DNA of 64,000 nt, taken from assembly GCA_026414745.1 (NCBI GenBank), contig JAOAIK010000037.1, positions 122,786 to 186,785 on the forward strand, given 5' to 3'. This stretch comes from Roseococcus sp. (GTDB lineage: Bacteria; Pseudomonadota; Alphaproteobacteria; Acetobacterales; Acetobacteraceae). The notes beneath the pieces are model-generated. The model made no database searches. It was not told the origin of the DNA and saw only the letters and a list, made by a program, of their open reading frames with translations. Numbering within the stretch: the first letter of the stretch is position 1; the number at the start of each line of letters is the position of its first letter. Position numbers and translations under genes: made by a program. Shown piece by piece: positions 1-8,509 of the stretch.

Positions 1-80
1 GTCACCTCGCAGCCGCGCCGCGCGAGATCGGCCGCGGCGGCGAGCCCGCCCACGCCGGCCCCGACGACGGCGACGCGCAT
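1..80 (-). CDS. FAD-dependent oxidoreductase, N-terminus only (possible CrtD/CrtI-type carotenoid desaturase)
   Basis: Only the first 26 codons lie in the window; the gene continues past the left edge. The start is MRVAVVGAGVGGLAAA, a GxGxxG dinucleotide-binding fold at the extreme N-terminus as in amine-oxidase and phytoene-desaturase-family flavoproteins. The next gene upstream on the same strand stops 5 nt before this ATG, so they are probably cotranscribed. Because crtC lies 3.4 kb away and crtC and crtD are often neighbours, a hydroxyneurosporene desaturase (CrtD) is a reasonable guess. The visible sequence proves only an FAD/NAD-binding start. Confidence 0.6.
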   Translation of the reverse strand, partial: MRVAVVGAGVGGLAAAADLARRGCEV

Positions 81-85
81 CGCGC

Positions 86-847
86 TCAGACCGCGGCGGC
101 GCGTCGCGCGCGCAGGCCGAGCGTCACCTTGCGCTGGTGCCAGACGATGAGCGCGATGCCGGTGACGAGCGGAATCGCCCAGGTGACCGGGTGCAGCGCC
201 AGCACCGGCATGATCCGCACCGAGCCGAAGGCGAAGAAGGCCGTGTAGACGCTGATCCCGGCACCGACCAGCGCCTTGATGTGCTCCTTCAGCCAATCGA
301 GCGGCCCCGGCCGGTCCCGCCAGAGGAACCACCAGTTGGTCGCGACCGTGGCGAGGCCCACCACCGCGATGCCCACCATCAGCGGCTCGCCGATGCGCCA
401 GCCGTCGGCGGCGCAGACGAGGGCCGCGGCCAGCAGCAGCCATTGCAGGGCGCGGTTGAGCGGCGTGCGGTTCGCCGCATGGTCGCGCCGGTTGCGCACG
501 CACAGCCAGCCATACCAGACGAGATTCACGGTCAGGATGGCGTTGTGCAGCATCATCCAGCCGAAGATTCCGCGGATGAACTCCGCCTCGAAGCGGCCGA
601 CGAGGTGGGGATGGGTGCCGAAGGGGTCGTCGAGCGTGAGCAGGCTCATCCCGAGCGCGAGAAGCCCCGTCGTCAGCAGGCAGATGTTGAACACGCGCCC
701 CCAGAGCCTGTGGTGCACGCCGCCCTTGCGGCCGATCACCGGCACCCAGAAGGCGACGGCCCCTGTGGTGCCCGTCAGGATGTGCAGCAGGACCAGGGTG
801 TGGAACAGGTCCAGTTCGGCGAAGTCGAGCAGCTTGCTCAGGTCCAT
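86..847 (-). CDS. DUF2306-like multipass membrane protein
   Basis: A 253-residue integral membrane protein with about seven hydrophobic segments. Near residue 45 it has HHRLWGR, resembling the conserved GxxHRxxGR signature of DUF2306 proteins, and several histidines and tryptophans lie at segment ends. Family function is unknown; conserved membrane histidines would suit a haem or quinone role, but that is speculation. The frame stays open upstream to 991; ATG 847 is chosen because the longer version would overlap the divergent P450 start and has low-complexity composition. It ends 5 nt before the FAD oxidoreductase, so the two probably form an operon. Confidence 0.7.
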   Translation of the reverse strand: MDLSKLLDFAELDLFHTLVLLHILTGTTGAVAFWVPVIGRKGGVHHRLWGRVFNICLLTTGLLALGMSLLTLDDPFGTHPHLVGRFEAEFIRGIFGWMMLHNAILTVNLVWYGWLCVRNRRDHAANRTPLNRALQWLLLAAALVCAADGWRIGEPLMVGIAVVGLATVATNWWFLWRDRPGPLDWLKEHIKALVGAGISVYTAFFAFGSVRIMPVLALHPVTWAIPLVTGIALIVWHQRKVTLGLRARRAAAV

Positions 848-935
848 GCGCGGCCCCGCGGACGACGACAATCCTTCTTGACACTCTACACCGTCACGCC
901 GCCGAATACATCCGCCTTCTCCGACGGGTACGCCG

Positions 936-2336
936 ATGAACATGATGGCGCCGCCGCCCCGGCCCGACACCTTCATCCCGCCGAAACCCACCTCGCTCTC
1001 CGCCCTCGTCTCGCTCCTGCGGGTGGTGCTGCGCGGCGATGGCGACCTGCTCTCGCTGCTGCCCGCGGCGGCCTACCGGGTGGAGGTGGGGCATCTCGGC
1101 TGGTCGCGCCGGCAGATCCTGATCGTGAACCGGCCCGACCAGGTGCGGCGCGTGCTCTCCGATCCCGAGGGGATCTTCCCCAAGAGCGACCTGATGGTGG
1201 AGGCGCTCGACCCGCTGATCGGCGATTCGATCTTCGTCTCCTCCGGCGAGACGTGGAAGCGGCAGCGGCGGATGCTCGACCCGTCCCTCACCATGATGCG
1301 CGTGACCAACGCCTTCCCGGCCATGGTCGCGGGCTGCGAAGCGGCGGAGGAGGCGCTGGAGGAGGCGGCCGCACAGCGCCGTCCCGTCTCGCTCGACCTC
1401 ACCATGAGCCATCTGACGGCCGACATCATCTGCCGCACCGTCTTTTCCACCAGCCTTCGCCACCAGGCCGCCCAGGACGTGTTCGACGCCTTCACGCTCT
1501 TCGAACGCAGCGTGGCGCAGGTGGAAATCCGCCGCCTGATCTTCGACGAGGCCTGGAGCAACGCCCCGCAGCGCCCGGAAGTGCTGGAGGCCTGCCGCAC
1601 CATCCGTCGCCATCTCGCGGCGCTGCTCGACACCCACACGACGGCGCCGCCGGGCCGCTTCGACGACATCGCGAGCGCCGTCATCGCCGCCCGCGACCCC
1701 GAGACGGGCGCGCCCTTCACCCGCGAGGAGCTGATCGACCAGCTCGGCGTGCTCTTCCTCGCCGGGCACGAGACGAGCGCGAGCGCGCTCACCTGGGTGT
1801 TCTTCCTCCTCGCCACCCGGCCCGCCCTGGTGGCGCGGCTGCGCGCCGAACTGCGCGCGGTGTGCGGCGAGGGGCCGGTGGAGTTCGAGCACACGAAGCG
1901 CCTCGTCTTCGTGCGCAACCTGTTCCGCGAGACGCTGCGCCTCTATCCCCCCATCACCTTCCTGCCGCGCGTCGCGCTGGAAGCCACGCGGATCGGCGAA
2001 GTCATGGCGAAGCGCGGCGCGCTCGTGATGGTGGCACCCTGGGTGCTGCACCGCCACCAGCGCTACTGGCGCGAGCCCCACCTGTTCGACGCCGACCGTT
2101 TCCTGCCCGAGAGGGAGGAGGAGATCACGCCCGGCACCTACATCCCCTTCGGGCTGGGGCCGCGGGTCTGCGCCGGCGCCGCCTTCGCCACCACCGAGGC
2201 CATCCTGCTCATCGCGCGCCTGTTCCGGCGCTTCGACTTCCGCGTGCTGCAGCCGCACCGGGTCCGCCCCGCCGCGCGCCTCACCACCCGCCCGGCCGAG
2301 CAGGTGATGGTCGTCGTCTCGCGCGCCGGCGCATGA
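936..2336 (+). CDS. Cytochrome P450
   Basis: A 466-residue cytosolic-type P450 monooxygenase. The I-helix oxygen-activation motif AGHETSAS is near residue 275, the K-helix ExxR (ETLRLYPP) near 331, and the haem-thiolate loop PFGLGPRVCAG near 411, fitting FxxGxRxCxG. No membrane anchor or fused reductase is present, and no ferredoxin or reductase gene is adjacent. Its stop overlaps the ATP-grasp start (ATGA), so the two are translationally coupled. A perfect TTGACA lies at 878-883 but no good -10 follows at normal spacing. The sequence resembles broad-specificity P450s, including carotenoid hydroxylases such as CYP175A1. Its position between carotenoid genes suggests, but does not show, a carotenoid or terpenoid substrate. 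Confidence 0.93.
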   Translation: MNMMAPPPRPDTFIPPKPTSLSALVSLLRVVLRGDGDLLSLLPAAAYRVEVGHLGWSRRQILIVNRPDQVRRVLSDPEGIFPKSDLMVEALDPLIGDSIFVSSGETWKRQRRMLDPSLTMMRVTNAFPAMVAGCEAAEEALEEAAAQRRPVSLDLTMSHLTADIICRTVFSTSLRHQAAQDVFDAFTLFERSVAQVEIRRLIFDEAWSNAPQRPEVLEACRTIRRHLAALLDTHTTAPPGRFDDIASAVIAARDPETGAPFTREELIDQLGVLFLAGHETSASALTWVFFLLATRPALVARLRAELRAVCGEGPVEFEHTKRLVFVRNLFRETLRLYPPITFLPRVALEATRIGEVMAKRGALVMVAPWVLHRHQRYWREPHLFDADRFLPEREEEITPGTYIPFGLGPRVCAGAAFATTEAILLIARLFRRFDFRVLQPHRVRPAARLTTRPAEQVMVVVSRAGA

Positions 2337-3472
2337 GCGCGCCGACCGTCCTGCTCACCCTGGGCCGGCTGCCCAAGGCGCTCGACATCGCGCGCAGCTT
2401 CTCCGCCGCCGGCTGGCGGGTGGTGGTGGCCGAACCCTTCGCCCGGCACCTCACGGGCGCCTCGCGCCATGTCGCGGCCTCCGTCGCGGTGCGGCCGCCA
2501 TCGGAAGGGAAGGAGGCCTATCTCGAGGATCTGCTCCGGGTGGTGCGGGCAGAGGATGTCCGCCTCGTCCTGCCGGTGTCGGAGGAGACGTTGCATGTGG
2601 CCGGGCTGCATGGGCGCCTGCCCGATGGGGTGCGCCTGTTCGCCCCCCCGCCCGAGCGGCTGCTGCCCCTGCACGACAAGCTGGCCTTCACCCGGCTCTG
2701 CACCGCCTGGGGCGTGCGCGCCCCGGAGACCCATCCGCTCGGCACGGCGGAGGCGGAGGCGCTCGCCGCGCGGCAGGACGTGGTGGTAAAGCCCGTGCAT
2801 TCCTGCGGCGGGCGCGGCTTCCGCCTGATCCGGCGGGGCGCGCCGCTCCCGGCCGAGTCCGTGCCGCATGTGGTGCAGGCCTTCGTGCCGGGCCGGGTGT
2901 ACTCCTCCTGCGGCATCGCCCATGCAGGACGCCTCGTCGCCAACGCCATCTACCGCGGCGTGATGTTCGCGGGCTCTGTGGCCACCGTCTTCGAGCGCGT
3001 GACCGACGCGCCGCGACTCGAGGAATGGATCGCGCGCTTCGTCGCCGCCTCCGGCCACACGGGCTTCATCTCCTTCGACCTGATCCTGGACGAGGCGGGC
3101 GAGCCATGGGGCATCGAGTGCAACCCGCGCGTGACCAGCGGCGTGCATTTCCTGCGCACCGGGCAGATCGCGCCGGCCATCCTGAACGGAACCCCGGCCG
3201 CGCTGCGCGAGGAGGCGCGGTTGCAGCAGTTCTACTCGGTGCTCACGGCGCTTTCGGGCGTCATGTTCCGGCGCGGCTATGTCGCCACGCTGCGCACGCT
3301 GCTCGGCACGCGCGACGTCACCTGGTCCTGGCGCGACCCGCTGCCCTTCCTGACCATGACCTGGACCACCTGGCCGATCCTGCGCCTCGCCCTGCAGCGC
3401 CGGCGGCCCTTCGGCGAGGTGGCGACCCTCGACCTCGACTGGTACGAGGGCGAGCGCCCGGCCTCAGCCTAG
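2333..3472 (+). CDS. ATP-grasp domain ligase
   Basis: A 379-residue ATP-grasp protein. The N-terminal third is a pre-ATP-grasp Rossmann-like domain (PTVLLTLGRLPKALDIA). The ATP-binding lysine segment VVKPVHSCGGRGF is near residue 150, and the metal-binding strand FDLILDEAG...GIECNPR near 245-265 carries the ExNPR motif typical of carbamoyl-phosphate-synthase-like and amino-acid-ligase ATP-grasp enzymes. Such enzymes form an acyl-phosphate and join it to an amine, thiol or hydroxyl; the substrate here cannot be read. The ATG overlaps the P450 stop by 4 nt. The 3' end overlaps the convergent crtC gene by 9 nt. Tryptophan-rich hydrophobic stretches near the C-terminus are unusual and may contact a lipophilic substrate. 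Confidence 0.85.
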   Translation: MSAPTVLLTLGRLPKALDIARSFSAAGWRVVVAEPFARHLTGASRHVAASVAVRPPSEGKEAYLEDLLRVVRAEDVRLVLPVSEETLHVAGLHGRLPDGVRLFAPPPERLLPLHDKLAFTRLCTAWGVRAPETHPLGTAEAEALAARQDVVVKPVHSCGGRGFRLIRRGAPLPAESVPHVVQAFVPGRVYSSCGIAHAGRLVANAIYRGVMFAGSVATVFERVTDAPRLEEWIARFVAASGHTGFISFDLILDEAGEPWGIECNPRVTSGVHFLRTGQIAPAILNGTPAALREEARLQQFYSVLTALSGVMFRRGYVATLRTLLGTRDVTWSWRDPLPFLTMTWTTWPILRLALQRRRPFGEVATLDLDWYEGERPASA

Positions 3473-4393
3473 CGCCCGCGGCACGCGGAAGGGCAGCATC
3501 GCGTACATGGCGGGGTGCGCGAAGCGGTCGAGATCGAGGCTCTCATGCACCGCGATCGCCCGCTCGCCGAGCAGCCGCGTCTCGATCACCGAGCGCGAAT
3601 AGAAGGGCGTGTCCTCCAGCGTCCTGACGAGGCGCGCATGGCCGTCCTCCGAACGGGTGGGGCGACGGATGCGCCACAGCGTGCGCGGGAGGCTGGCCGG
3701 CGGCGGGACGGGGAACTCGGCCACCGCGCCGCTGTCCTCGACCCGCAGCGCGAGGCTCTGCGTCGAGCCGTCGCGCCGTTCGGCGTGGTAGAGGATGGCG
3801 GTGCGATCGGCCATCGGCGCGCGGCACCAGTCCCAGGCGCGGAAATCCTGTTCGAGCGGCGCGGCACCCGCGTTCCAGTCGAAATAGGCGGGGCCGGACC
3901 AGCGCAGCGCGGGACTCTCCAGCGCCACATCGATGCGCGCCCGCGCGGCGATGGGATGCCAGAGGTGACGCCCCGCATGGTCGAGCTGGAAGCGGCGGCT
4001 GCTGAGCGCGCGCGGAGAGACCCGCACCACACCCGAGAGGCGCGAGGGAATGGGGGCGGTGACCTCGTTGATGCGGATGGTCAGCGTCGCGCCGTCCCAG
4101 TCGAGGCGCGAGGGTCCGATCTGGAGGAAGTCCTCGCCGCGCGCGAGGGCGCCGCGGCGGCGGTCGGTCATCGCCCAGCGGCGCGGCCGGCCGTAGAGGG
4201 CGACGTTGAGGCAGCAGTGGTTGTGCGGATCGCCGCCGCCGCCGCGCCGCGCCAGCGCATACCAGGGCGAGAACACCGTGCCGATGAAGGCGATCAGCGC
4301 GATGCCCTGCGCGCCGTCGTCCGAGAGCGCGTCCACATACCACCACGCATAGCCGCGCTCGGGCACCGGCCTGTCGAACTCCCAGCCTCTCAT
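3464..4393 (-). CDS. crtC: Carotenoid 1,2-hydratase (hydroxyneurosporene synthase)
   Basis: A 309-residue protein matching CrtC. It opens with FDRPVPERGYAWWYVDALSDD, followed by FIGTVFSPWYA, HNHCCLNVALYG and RWAMTDR, the conserved N-terminal blocks of hydroxyneurosporene synthases. CrtC adds water across the C-1,2 double bond of acyclic carotenoids such as neurosporene and lycopene on the route to spheroidene or spirilloxanthin. Length is normal. Transcription would start in the 306-nt upstream gap, where a TGT-N12-ACA box overlaps a TTGACA hexamer. No crtF, crtA or crtB/I is visible apart from the possible crtD fragment at the window edge. Confidence 0.9.
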   Translation of the reverse strand: MRGWEFDRPVPERGYAWWYVDALSDDGAQGIALIAFIGTVFSPWYALARRGGGGDPHNHCCLNVALYGRPRRWAMTDRRRGALARGEDFLQIGPSRLDWDGATLTIRINEVTAPIPSRLSGVVRVSPRALSSRRFQLDHAGRHLWHPIAARARIDVALESPALRWSGPAYFDWNAGAAPLEQDFRAWDWCRAPMADRTAILYHAERRDGSTQSLALRVEDSGAVAEFPVPPPASLPRTLWRIRRPTRSEDGHARLVRTLEDTPFYSRSVIETRLLGERAIAVHESLDLDRFAHPAMYAMLPFRVPRALG

Positions 4394-4492
4394 CGCCCCT
4401 CCCCCGGCGCCACCCCTCGAGGCCGTGGCGCATTCCGGCTGGCCATGCCCGCAGGCTCGTCGGCCCCGCAGTCACGCGCGAACCGCCCCCCG

Positions 4493-4510
4493 TGTCAATC
4501 CGTCCTGACA
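4493..4510 (-). promoter_or_regulatory. PpsR/CrtJ-like box TGTC-N10-GACA upstream of crtC
   Basis: An exact TGT-N12-ACA palindrome (TGTC, 10 nt, GACA) about 100 nt upstream of the crtC ATG. The consensus of the photosystem and carotenoid repressor PpsR/CrtJ is TGT-N12-ACA. On the minus strand the right half merges into a perfect TTGACA hexamer (4493-4498), so a bound repressor would cover the -35 region. No good -10 was seen 16-18 nt further on. The rest of the 4394-4699 gap is GC-rich sequence with short GGCGGCGCC-type runs and no credible gene. Confidence 0.5.
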
Positions 4511-4699
4511 TTCGCGGCCGACGGCGCGCGCCTCCCGCGCCGCAGGGCGGGGACCGGGTGGCCCCGTCTCGCAAGCCTCGCCGGCGGCGCCAGCGGGGCG
4601 GAAGCCACCGGCGGCGGCGCCATGCCGACATCCGGCGCAGCCCGGCAGTCGTCGGGCCCGGGGGGCGGGCTTGGCGTCGGGCTAGGCGCCGGCAGGCCG

Positions 4700-5650
4700 C
4701 TAGAGCTGCAGGTCCATCCGCCGCAGCACCGCCCCCCAGCGCTCGCTCTCGCGGTCGAGGAAGGCCGCGAACTCCTCGGGGGTGGAGGCGATCAGGCTCT
4801 GCCCCTCCGCCGCGAGGCGCGGCGCGAGATCGCCCGCGCGCAGCGCCGCGACGGCCGCGAGATGCAGGCGCTCGACCATCGCAGACGGAGTGCGCGCAGG
4901 CACGAGAAGCCCGAACCAGGTGACCGCGACCGCCTGTGGCCAGCGTTCGGCGACGGTCGGAATCTCCTCGAAGCCCGGCATGCGGCCTTCGCCCGTCCAG
5001 GCGATGATGCGCCCGCGCCCGTCGCGGTGCAGCGGAATGGCCGTGGAGCCGCCCACCACCAGCAGATCGAGCCGCCCGCCGAGGAAGTCATGCACCTGCT
5101 GCGCGTCGCCGCGGTAGGTGATGTCCTGCATGCGGATGCCGAGCTGCTCGGAGACGAGCACGGCGGCGATGTTGTTGAAGCTCGAGGGACCGTTGGTGCC
5201 GTAGGTGATCTGCCCAGGCCGGGCGCGGGCGCGCTCGATCAGCTCATCGAGGCTGCGCGGCCCGCCAGGCCGCGCGACGATGGCAAACGGCAGGGTGGAG
5301 ATCAGCGTCACCGGCGCGAAATCCTCCCGCCGGTAGGGGAGATTGCGCACGATGTGCGGGTTGATGGTGAGCGTGCTGCCCGAGGCGATGAGCACCGTGT
5401 GCCCGTCGGGCGCGCTGCGCGCCACATGCTCGGCGCCGATCACGGTCGCCGCGCCGGGGCGGTTCTCCACCTGCACGGGAAGGCCGAGCGGGGCGGCCAT
5501 GCGCTCGGCCAGCAGCCGGGCCGTCACGTCGGTCGAGCCGCCGGGCGGGAAGGGCACGACGATGGTGACGGGCCGTGCGGGCTGCGCGAGCGCGGGCAGG
5601 GGAAGCAGCGCGGCCGCGAGCAGGGCCGCGCGGCGCGGGATGTCGGTCAT
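4700..5650 (-). CDS. Bug/TctC-family periplasmic solute receptor
   Basis: A 316-residue tripartite-tricarboxylate-type substrate-binding protein. An N-terminal signal peptide with a possible Tat-like RR (MTDIPRRAALL, cleavage after ALA at about residue 22) is followed by VTIVVPFPPGGSTD, the ligand-loop signature of Bug receptors, and by the family block ITYGTNG. Bug proteins bind carboxylates or amides for TctAB transporters or act as orphan sensors; no tctA or tctB is nearby. It starts 66 nt beyond the end of cheR on the same strand. It is strikingly similar to the receptor at 17466-18431 through the central block, so the two are close paralogues. Confidence 0.92.
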   Translation of the reverse strand: MTDIPRRAALLAAALLPLPALAQPARPVTIVVPFPPGGSTDVTARLLAERMAAPLGLPVQVENRPGAATVIGAEHVARSAPDGHTVLIASGSTLTINPHIVRNLPYRREDFAPVTLISTLPFAIVARPGGPRSLDELIERARARPGQITYGTNGPSSFNNIAAVLVSEQLGIRMQDITYRGDAQQVHDFLGGRLDLLVVGGSTAIPLHRDGRGRIIAWTGEGRMPGFEEIPTVAERWPQAVAVTWFGLLVPARTPSAMVERLHLAAVAALRAGDLAPRLAAEGQSLIASTPEEFAAFLDRESERWGAVLRRMDLQL

Positions 5651-5716
5651 GGCGGTCCTCCCTGGTCTGCGCCGGAGGGTGCCATGCGGTCGGCCCCGCG
5701 CGCCAGCGCCGCGCGC

Positions 5717-6559
5717 TCAGGCCCGGAGCCGCTCCGCCTCCGCCGGGGCGGGGCCATAGACGGTGCGTTCGCCCGGCAGCGGCACCAGGGCGCGGGTGAC
5801 CCCGATCGCCGTCTCGGCCGCGCCGAGGTAGAGGGCGCCATCGGGCGCGAGCTGGGCGGCGATGCGCTCCAGCACGCGCGCCTTCGTCGGCACGTCGAAG
5901 TAGATCAGCACGTTGCGGCAGAAGACCACGTCGAAGCGGCCGAGGATGCGCGGATCGCCCAGCAGGTTGAAGCTCTGGAACCGGCAGGGGGCCGCGATCT
6001 CGGGCTTCACGCGCCAGCGCCCTTCCTCCTGGGTGAAGCGCTTCATCAGGGTGCGGATGGGCAGGCCGCGCTGCACCTCGAACTGGGTGTAGAGCCCCGC
6101 TCGCGCGCGTTCGAGCACCGCCGCGGTGATGTCCGTGCCCAGGATCTCGAAGGGGCGGGCGCGCAGCCCGGCGTCGGCCTCCTGCAGCTCGGCGATCACG
6201 ATGGAGATCGAGTAGGCCTCCTGCCCCGTCGAACAGGCGGCCGACCAGATGCGGATCTTCTGCCCCGCAGGACGGGCCGCGTGCAGGCGCGGGATAAGCG
6301 TGCGCAGATGCTCGAAGGGCTTGCCGTCACGGAAGAAGCTGCTCTCGTTGGTGGTGAGCAGCTCGGTCATCTCCTGCGCCAGCGCCTCGGTTCCCGGCGC
6401 GCGCAGCCGCGCGGCCAGGGCATCGAGGCTCGCCAGCCCCTCGCGCTTGAGCAGCGGCGCGAGGCGCGTCTCCAGCATGTAGCCCTGGTCGGGCCCGATG
6501 ACGCCGCCCGAGCGCGCGCGCACGATACCGGTGAGGAAGGCGAAGCTCGCGGGCGTCAT
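5717..6559 (-). CDS. cheR: Chemotaxis protein methyltransferase CheR
   Basis: A 280-residue CheR that methylates glutamates of chemoreceptors using S-adenosylmethionine. The N-terminal helical domain (FAFLTGIVRARSGGVIG) is followed by the AdoMet pocket around residue 105 (SAACSTGQEAYSISI) and by FDVVFCRNVLIYF near 215. It is the last gene of the che operon, and its ATG overlaps the cheB stop by 4 nt. Together with CheB it sets the adaptation state of receptors encoded elsewhere; the only receptor gene in the window is broken. Confidence 0.95.
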   Translation of the reverse strand: MTPASFAFLTGIVRARSGGVIGPDQGYMLETRLAPLLKREGLASLDALAARLRAPGTEALAQEMTELLTTNESSFFRDGKPFEHLRTLIPRLHAARPAGQKIRIWSAACSTGQEAYSISIVIAELQEADAGLRARPFEILGTDITAAVLERARAGLYTQFEVQRGLPIRTLMKRFTQEEGRWRVKPEIAAPCRFQSFNLLGDPRILGRFDVVFCRNVLIYFDVPTKARVLERIAAQLAPDGALYLGAAETAIGVTRALVPLPGERTVYGPAPAEAERLRA

Positions 6560-7635
6560 CGGCCGGCTCCGAGCGAGTGGGCGAGGGCTTCCGCAAGCGC
6601 CTCGGGCGGGCCGACCTCGCTCGCGAGGCCGGCCTTGGCCACAGCGCCCGGCATGCCCCAGACAACGGAGCTGGCCTCGTCCTGCGCCCAGACCGTGCCG
6701 CCCGCGGCAGCCAGCGCCTTGCAGCCGGCCAGCCCGTCCTGGCCCATGCCGGTGAGGATCACGGCCTGCGCCCGGCCGCCGCAGGCCGCGACCACGCTGC
6801 GCAGCGTGGGATCGACGGCGGGGCGGCAGAAATTCTCCGGCGGGGCGTCGGAGAGCTGCGTGATCAGGCTCTCGCCCTCGGCGCGCAGGAGCAGGTGGCG
6901 ATCGCCCGGAGCGAGCAGCGCCTGGCCGGGCTTCAGCACTTCGCCGCCGGCGGCTTCGGCCACGCGCGGACCACCCAGCGCATCGAGGTGCTTCGCCAGC
7001 ATGGCGGTGAAGCCCGCCGGCATGTGCTGCACGAGCAGGATGGGCAAGGGGAAGCTGCGCGGCAGCCGCTTGAGAAAGGCGGCCAGCGCCTGCGGCCCGC
7101 CGGTGGAGCTGCCCACGCAGAGCAGGCGCGGGCGCGCACCCGCTCCGTGCCGCCGGGCAGGGCGCGCGGGCGCGATGGCAGGCGGGGCGGGCCGGCGGCT
7201 GCGCACCCGCGCCCAGCCCTTCACCTTGGCCAGCAGCTCGGCGCGGAAGCCCGGATCGGAGAGGCCGCCGCCGACCGCCGAGGGCTTGGGCACATAGTCG
7301 GCCGCCCCGGCGCGCAGCGCCTCCATCGTCGCAGCCGCGCCGCGCTGGGTCAGCGCGGAGGCGACGATCACGATGGGCTTGGGCTCGCGCCGCAGGATCA
7401 GCGGCAGCGCCGTCATGCCGTCCATCACCGGCATCTCGAGGTCGAGCAGCACCACCTCGGGCCGGCTCGCCGGCGGGGCGGCGTCCAGCGCCGCGAGCGC
7501 GGCCTGGCCATCGCCGACACGCGCCACCACCTCGATCTCGGGGTCCGACTGCAGCACGCGGGCAAGCGCGCCGCGCACGGTGGCGCTGTCGTCGCAGAGC
7601 ATCACCCGCAGGCGCCCGCCGATCTGGCCGCTCAT
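6556..7635 (-). CDS. cheB: Chemotaxis response regulator protein-glutamate methylesterase CheB
   Basis: A 359-residue CheB. The N-terminal receiver has MLCDDS and the phospho-acceptor in LLDLEMP (near residue 63); the C-terminal methylesterase carries the catalytic serine in VGSSTGGP, the histidine in VQHMPAGF and the aspartate in GMGQDG. It removes methyl groups from, or deamidates, chemoreceptors when phosphorylated by CheA. The frame is open further upstream, but ATG 7635 overlaps the cheY stop (ATGA), which fits the coupling used throughout this operon and gives a normal CheB N-terminus. A Pro/Ala/Arg-rich linker joins the domains. Confidence 0.95.
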   Translation of the reverse strand: MSGQIGGRLRVMLCDDSATVRGALARVLQSDPEIEVVARVGDGQAALAALDAAPPASRPEVVLLDLEMPVMDGMTALPLILRREPKPIVIVASALTQRGAAATMEALRAGAADYVPKPSAVGGGLSDPGFRAELLAKVKGWARVRSRRPAPPAIAPARPARRHGAGARPRLLCVGSSTGGPQALAAFLKRLPRSFPLPILLVQHMPAGFTAMLAKHLDALGGPRVAEAAGGEVLKPGQALLAPGDRHLLLRAEGESLITQLSDAPPENFCRPAVDPTLRSVVAACGGRAQAVILTGMGQDGLAGCKALAAAGGTVWAQDEASSVVWGMPGAVAKAGLASEVGPPEALAEALAHSLGAGR

Positions 7636-8006
7636 GCGGGCAGCAGCCCCACCTGCGCGAGCTTGTCGAGCAGGATGGCCTCGTCGAAGGGCTTCATCAC
7701 GTATTCCTGCGCGCCGGCTTCCAGCCCCTCCATGATGCGTTCCATCGCGGCCTCGGTGGTGCACATCACCACGATCGGCTCGTCGGGGCCGTGGTCGGCG
7801 CGCAGCGCGCGCAGGAAGCCGATGCCGTCCAGCACCGGCATGTTGCGGTCGAGCAGGACGGCGCGCGGCATGGCGGCGCGGCAGGCCGCCAGGGCCTTCT
7901 CGCCGTCCTCGGCCTCGCGCACCGCGAAGCCGTGCTTCTCGAGGATGCGGCGCGCGACCTTCCGGACCACCGCGCTGTCATCCACCACGAGGATGTCGTT
8001 GCTCAT
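7632..8006 (-). CDS. cheY: CheY-type single-domain response regulator
   Basis: A 124-residue stand-alone receiver. The acidic pair VVDDS is at residues 7-11, the phospho-acceptor aspartate lies in LLDRNMP near residue 53, the conserved Thr is in VVMCTTE near 84 and the Lys in MKPFDE near 106. It carries the CheA signal to the flagellar motor. Its start overlaps the cheW stop and its stop overlaps the cheB start, each by 4 nt. CheY-like proteins of alphaproteobacterial che operons may instead act as phosphate sinks, and no cheZ is present to settle this. Confidence 0.93.
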   Translation of the reverse strand: MSNDILVVDDSAVVRKVARRILEKHGFAVREAEDGEKALAACRAAMPRAVLLDRNMPVLDGIGFLRALRADHGPDEPIVVMCTTEAAMERIMEGLEAGAQEYVMKPFDEAILLDKLAQVGLLPA

Positions 8007-8488
8007 GACGAGAGCACCAGCAGCCGATCGACGTCGAGGAGCACGAGCAGCCGCTCACCCAGCCGATGCACGCCGAGCGACACCTCGCGCCAGGCGGGGT
8101 CGAGGGTCGGCGGATTCGCCGCGCGCTCGGCCGGGTCGAGCGAGAGCACCTCGCCCACCGCATCGGCGAGGAGCGAGTAGAGCTCGCCGCCGATCTCCAC
8201 CACCACGCTCATCGCGCCCTTCGCCCCGCCGCCCGCGGCGAGGCCGAGGCGCACCCGCAGGTCGACGGCGGTGACGATTCGCCCCCGCAGGTTCAGGCTG
8301 CCCGCCACCTCCCGCGGGGCGAGCGGGATGGGCGTGATGGACTGCACGCCCAGCACGTCGCGCACCGACAGGACGGGCACACCGCAGAGCTGGCCGGCCA
8401 CCGTCAGCGTCAGCACCATCTGCGCCGCGTCCCCCGCCGGGCCGACGGCGGGGCGGGCCATGCCGCGCTGGATCTCGATCTGCTGCAT
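8003..8488 (-). CDS. cheW: Chemotaxis coupling protein CheW
   Basis: A 161-residue CheW-fold adaptor that links chemoreceptors to CheA. It has VLTLTVAGQLCGVPVLSV near residue 25, NLRGRIVTAVDLRVRLGL near 68 with the conserved NLRG, and a hydrophobic C-terminal strand (RLLVLLDVDRLLVL). The first 20 residues are not conserved, so a slightly later start is possible. It lies 21 nt downstream of cheA and overlaps cheY by 4 nt. Confidence 0.93.
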   Translation of the reverse strand: MQQIEIQRGMARPAVGPAGDAAQMVLTLTVAGQLCGVPVLSVRDVLGVQSITPIPLAPREVAGSLNLRGRIVTAVDLRVRLGLAAGGGAKGAMSVVVEIGGELYSLLADAVGEVLSLDPAERAANPPTLDPAWREVSLGVHRLGERLLVLLDVDRLLVLSS

Positions 8489-8509
8489 CGTCGCTCTCCC
8501 TTTCCGCGA

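Noticed and set aside
3515..7297. A 1260-codon open frame on the plus strand
   Set aside because: It runs antisense to crtC, the Bug receptor, cheR and cheB, has Arg/Ala/Gly-rich shadow composition and no domain; a high-GC artefact.
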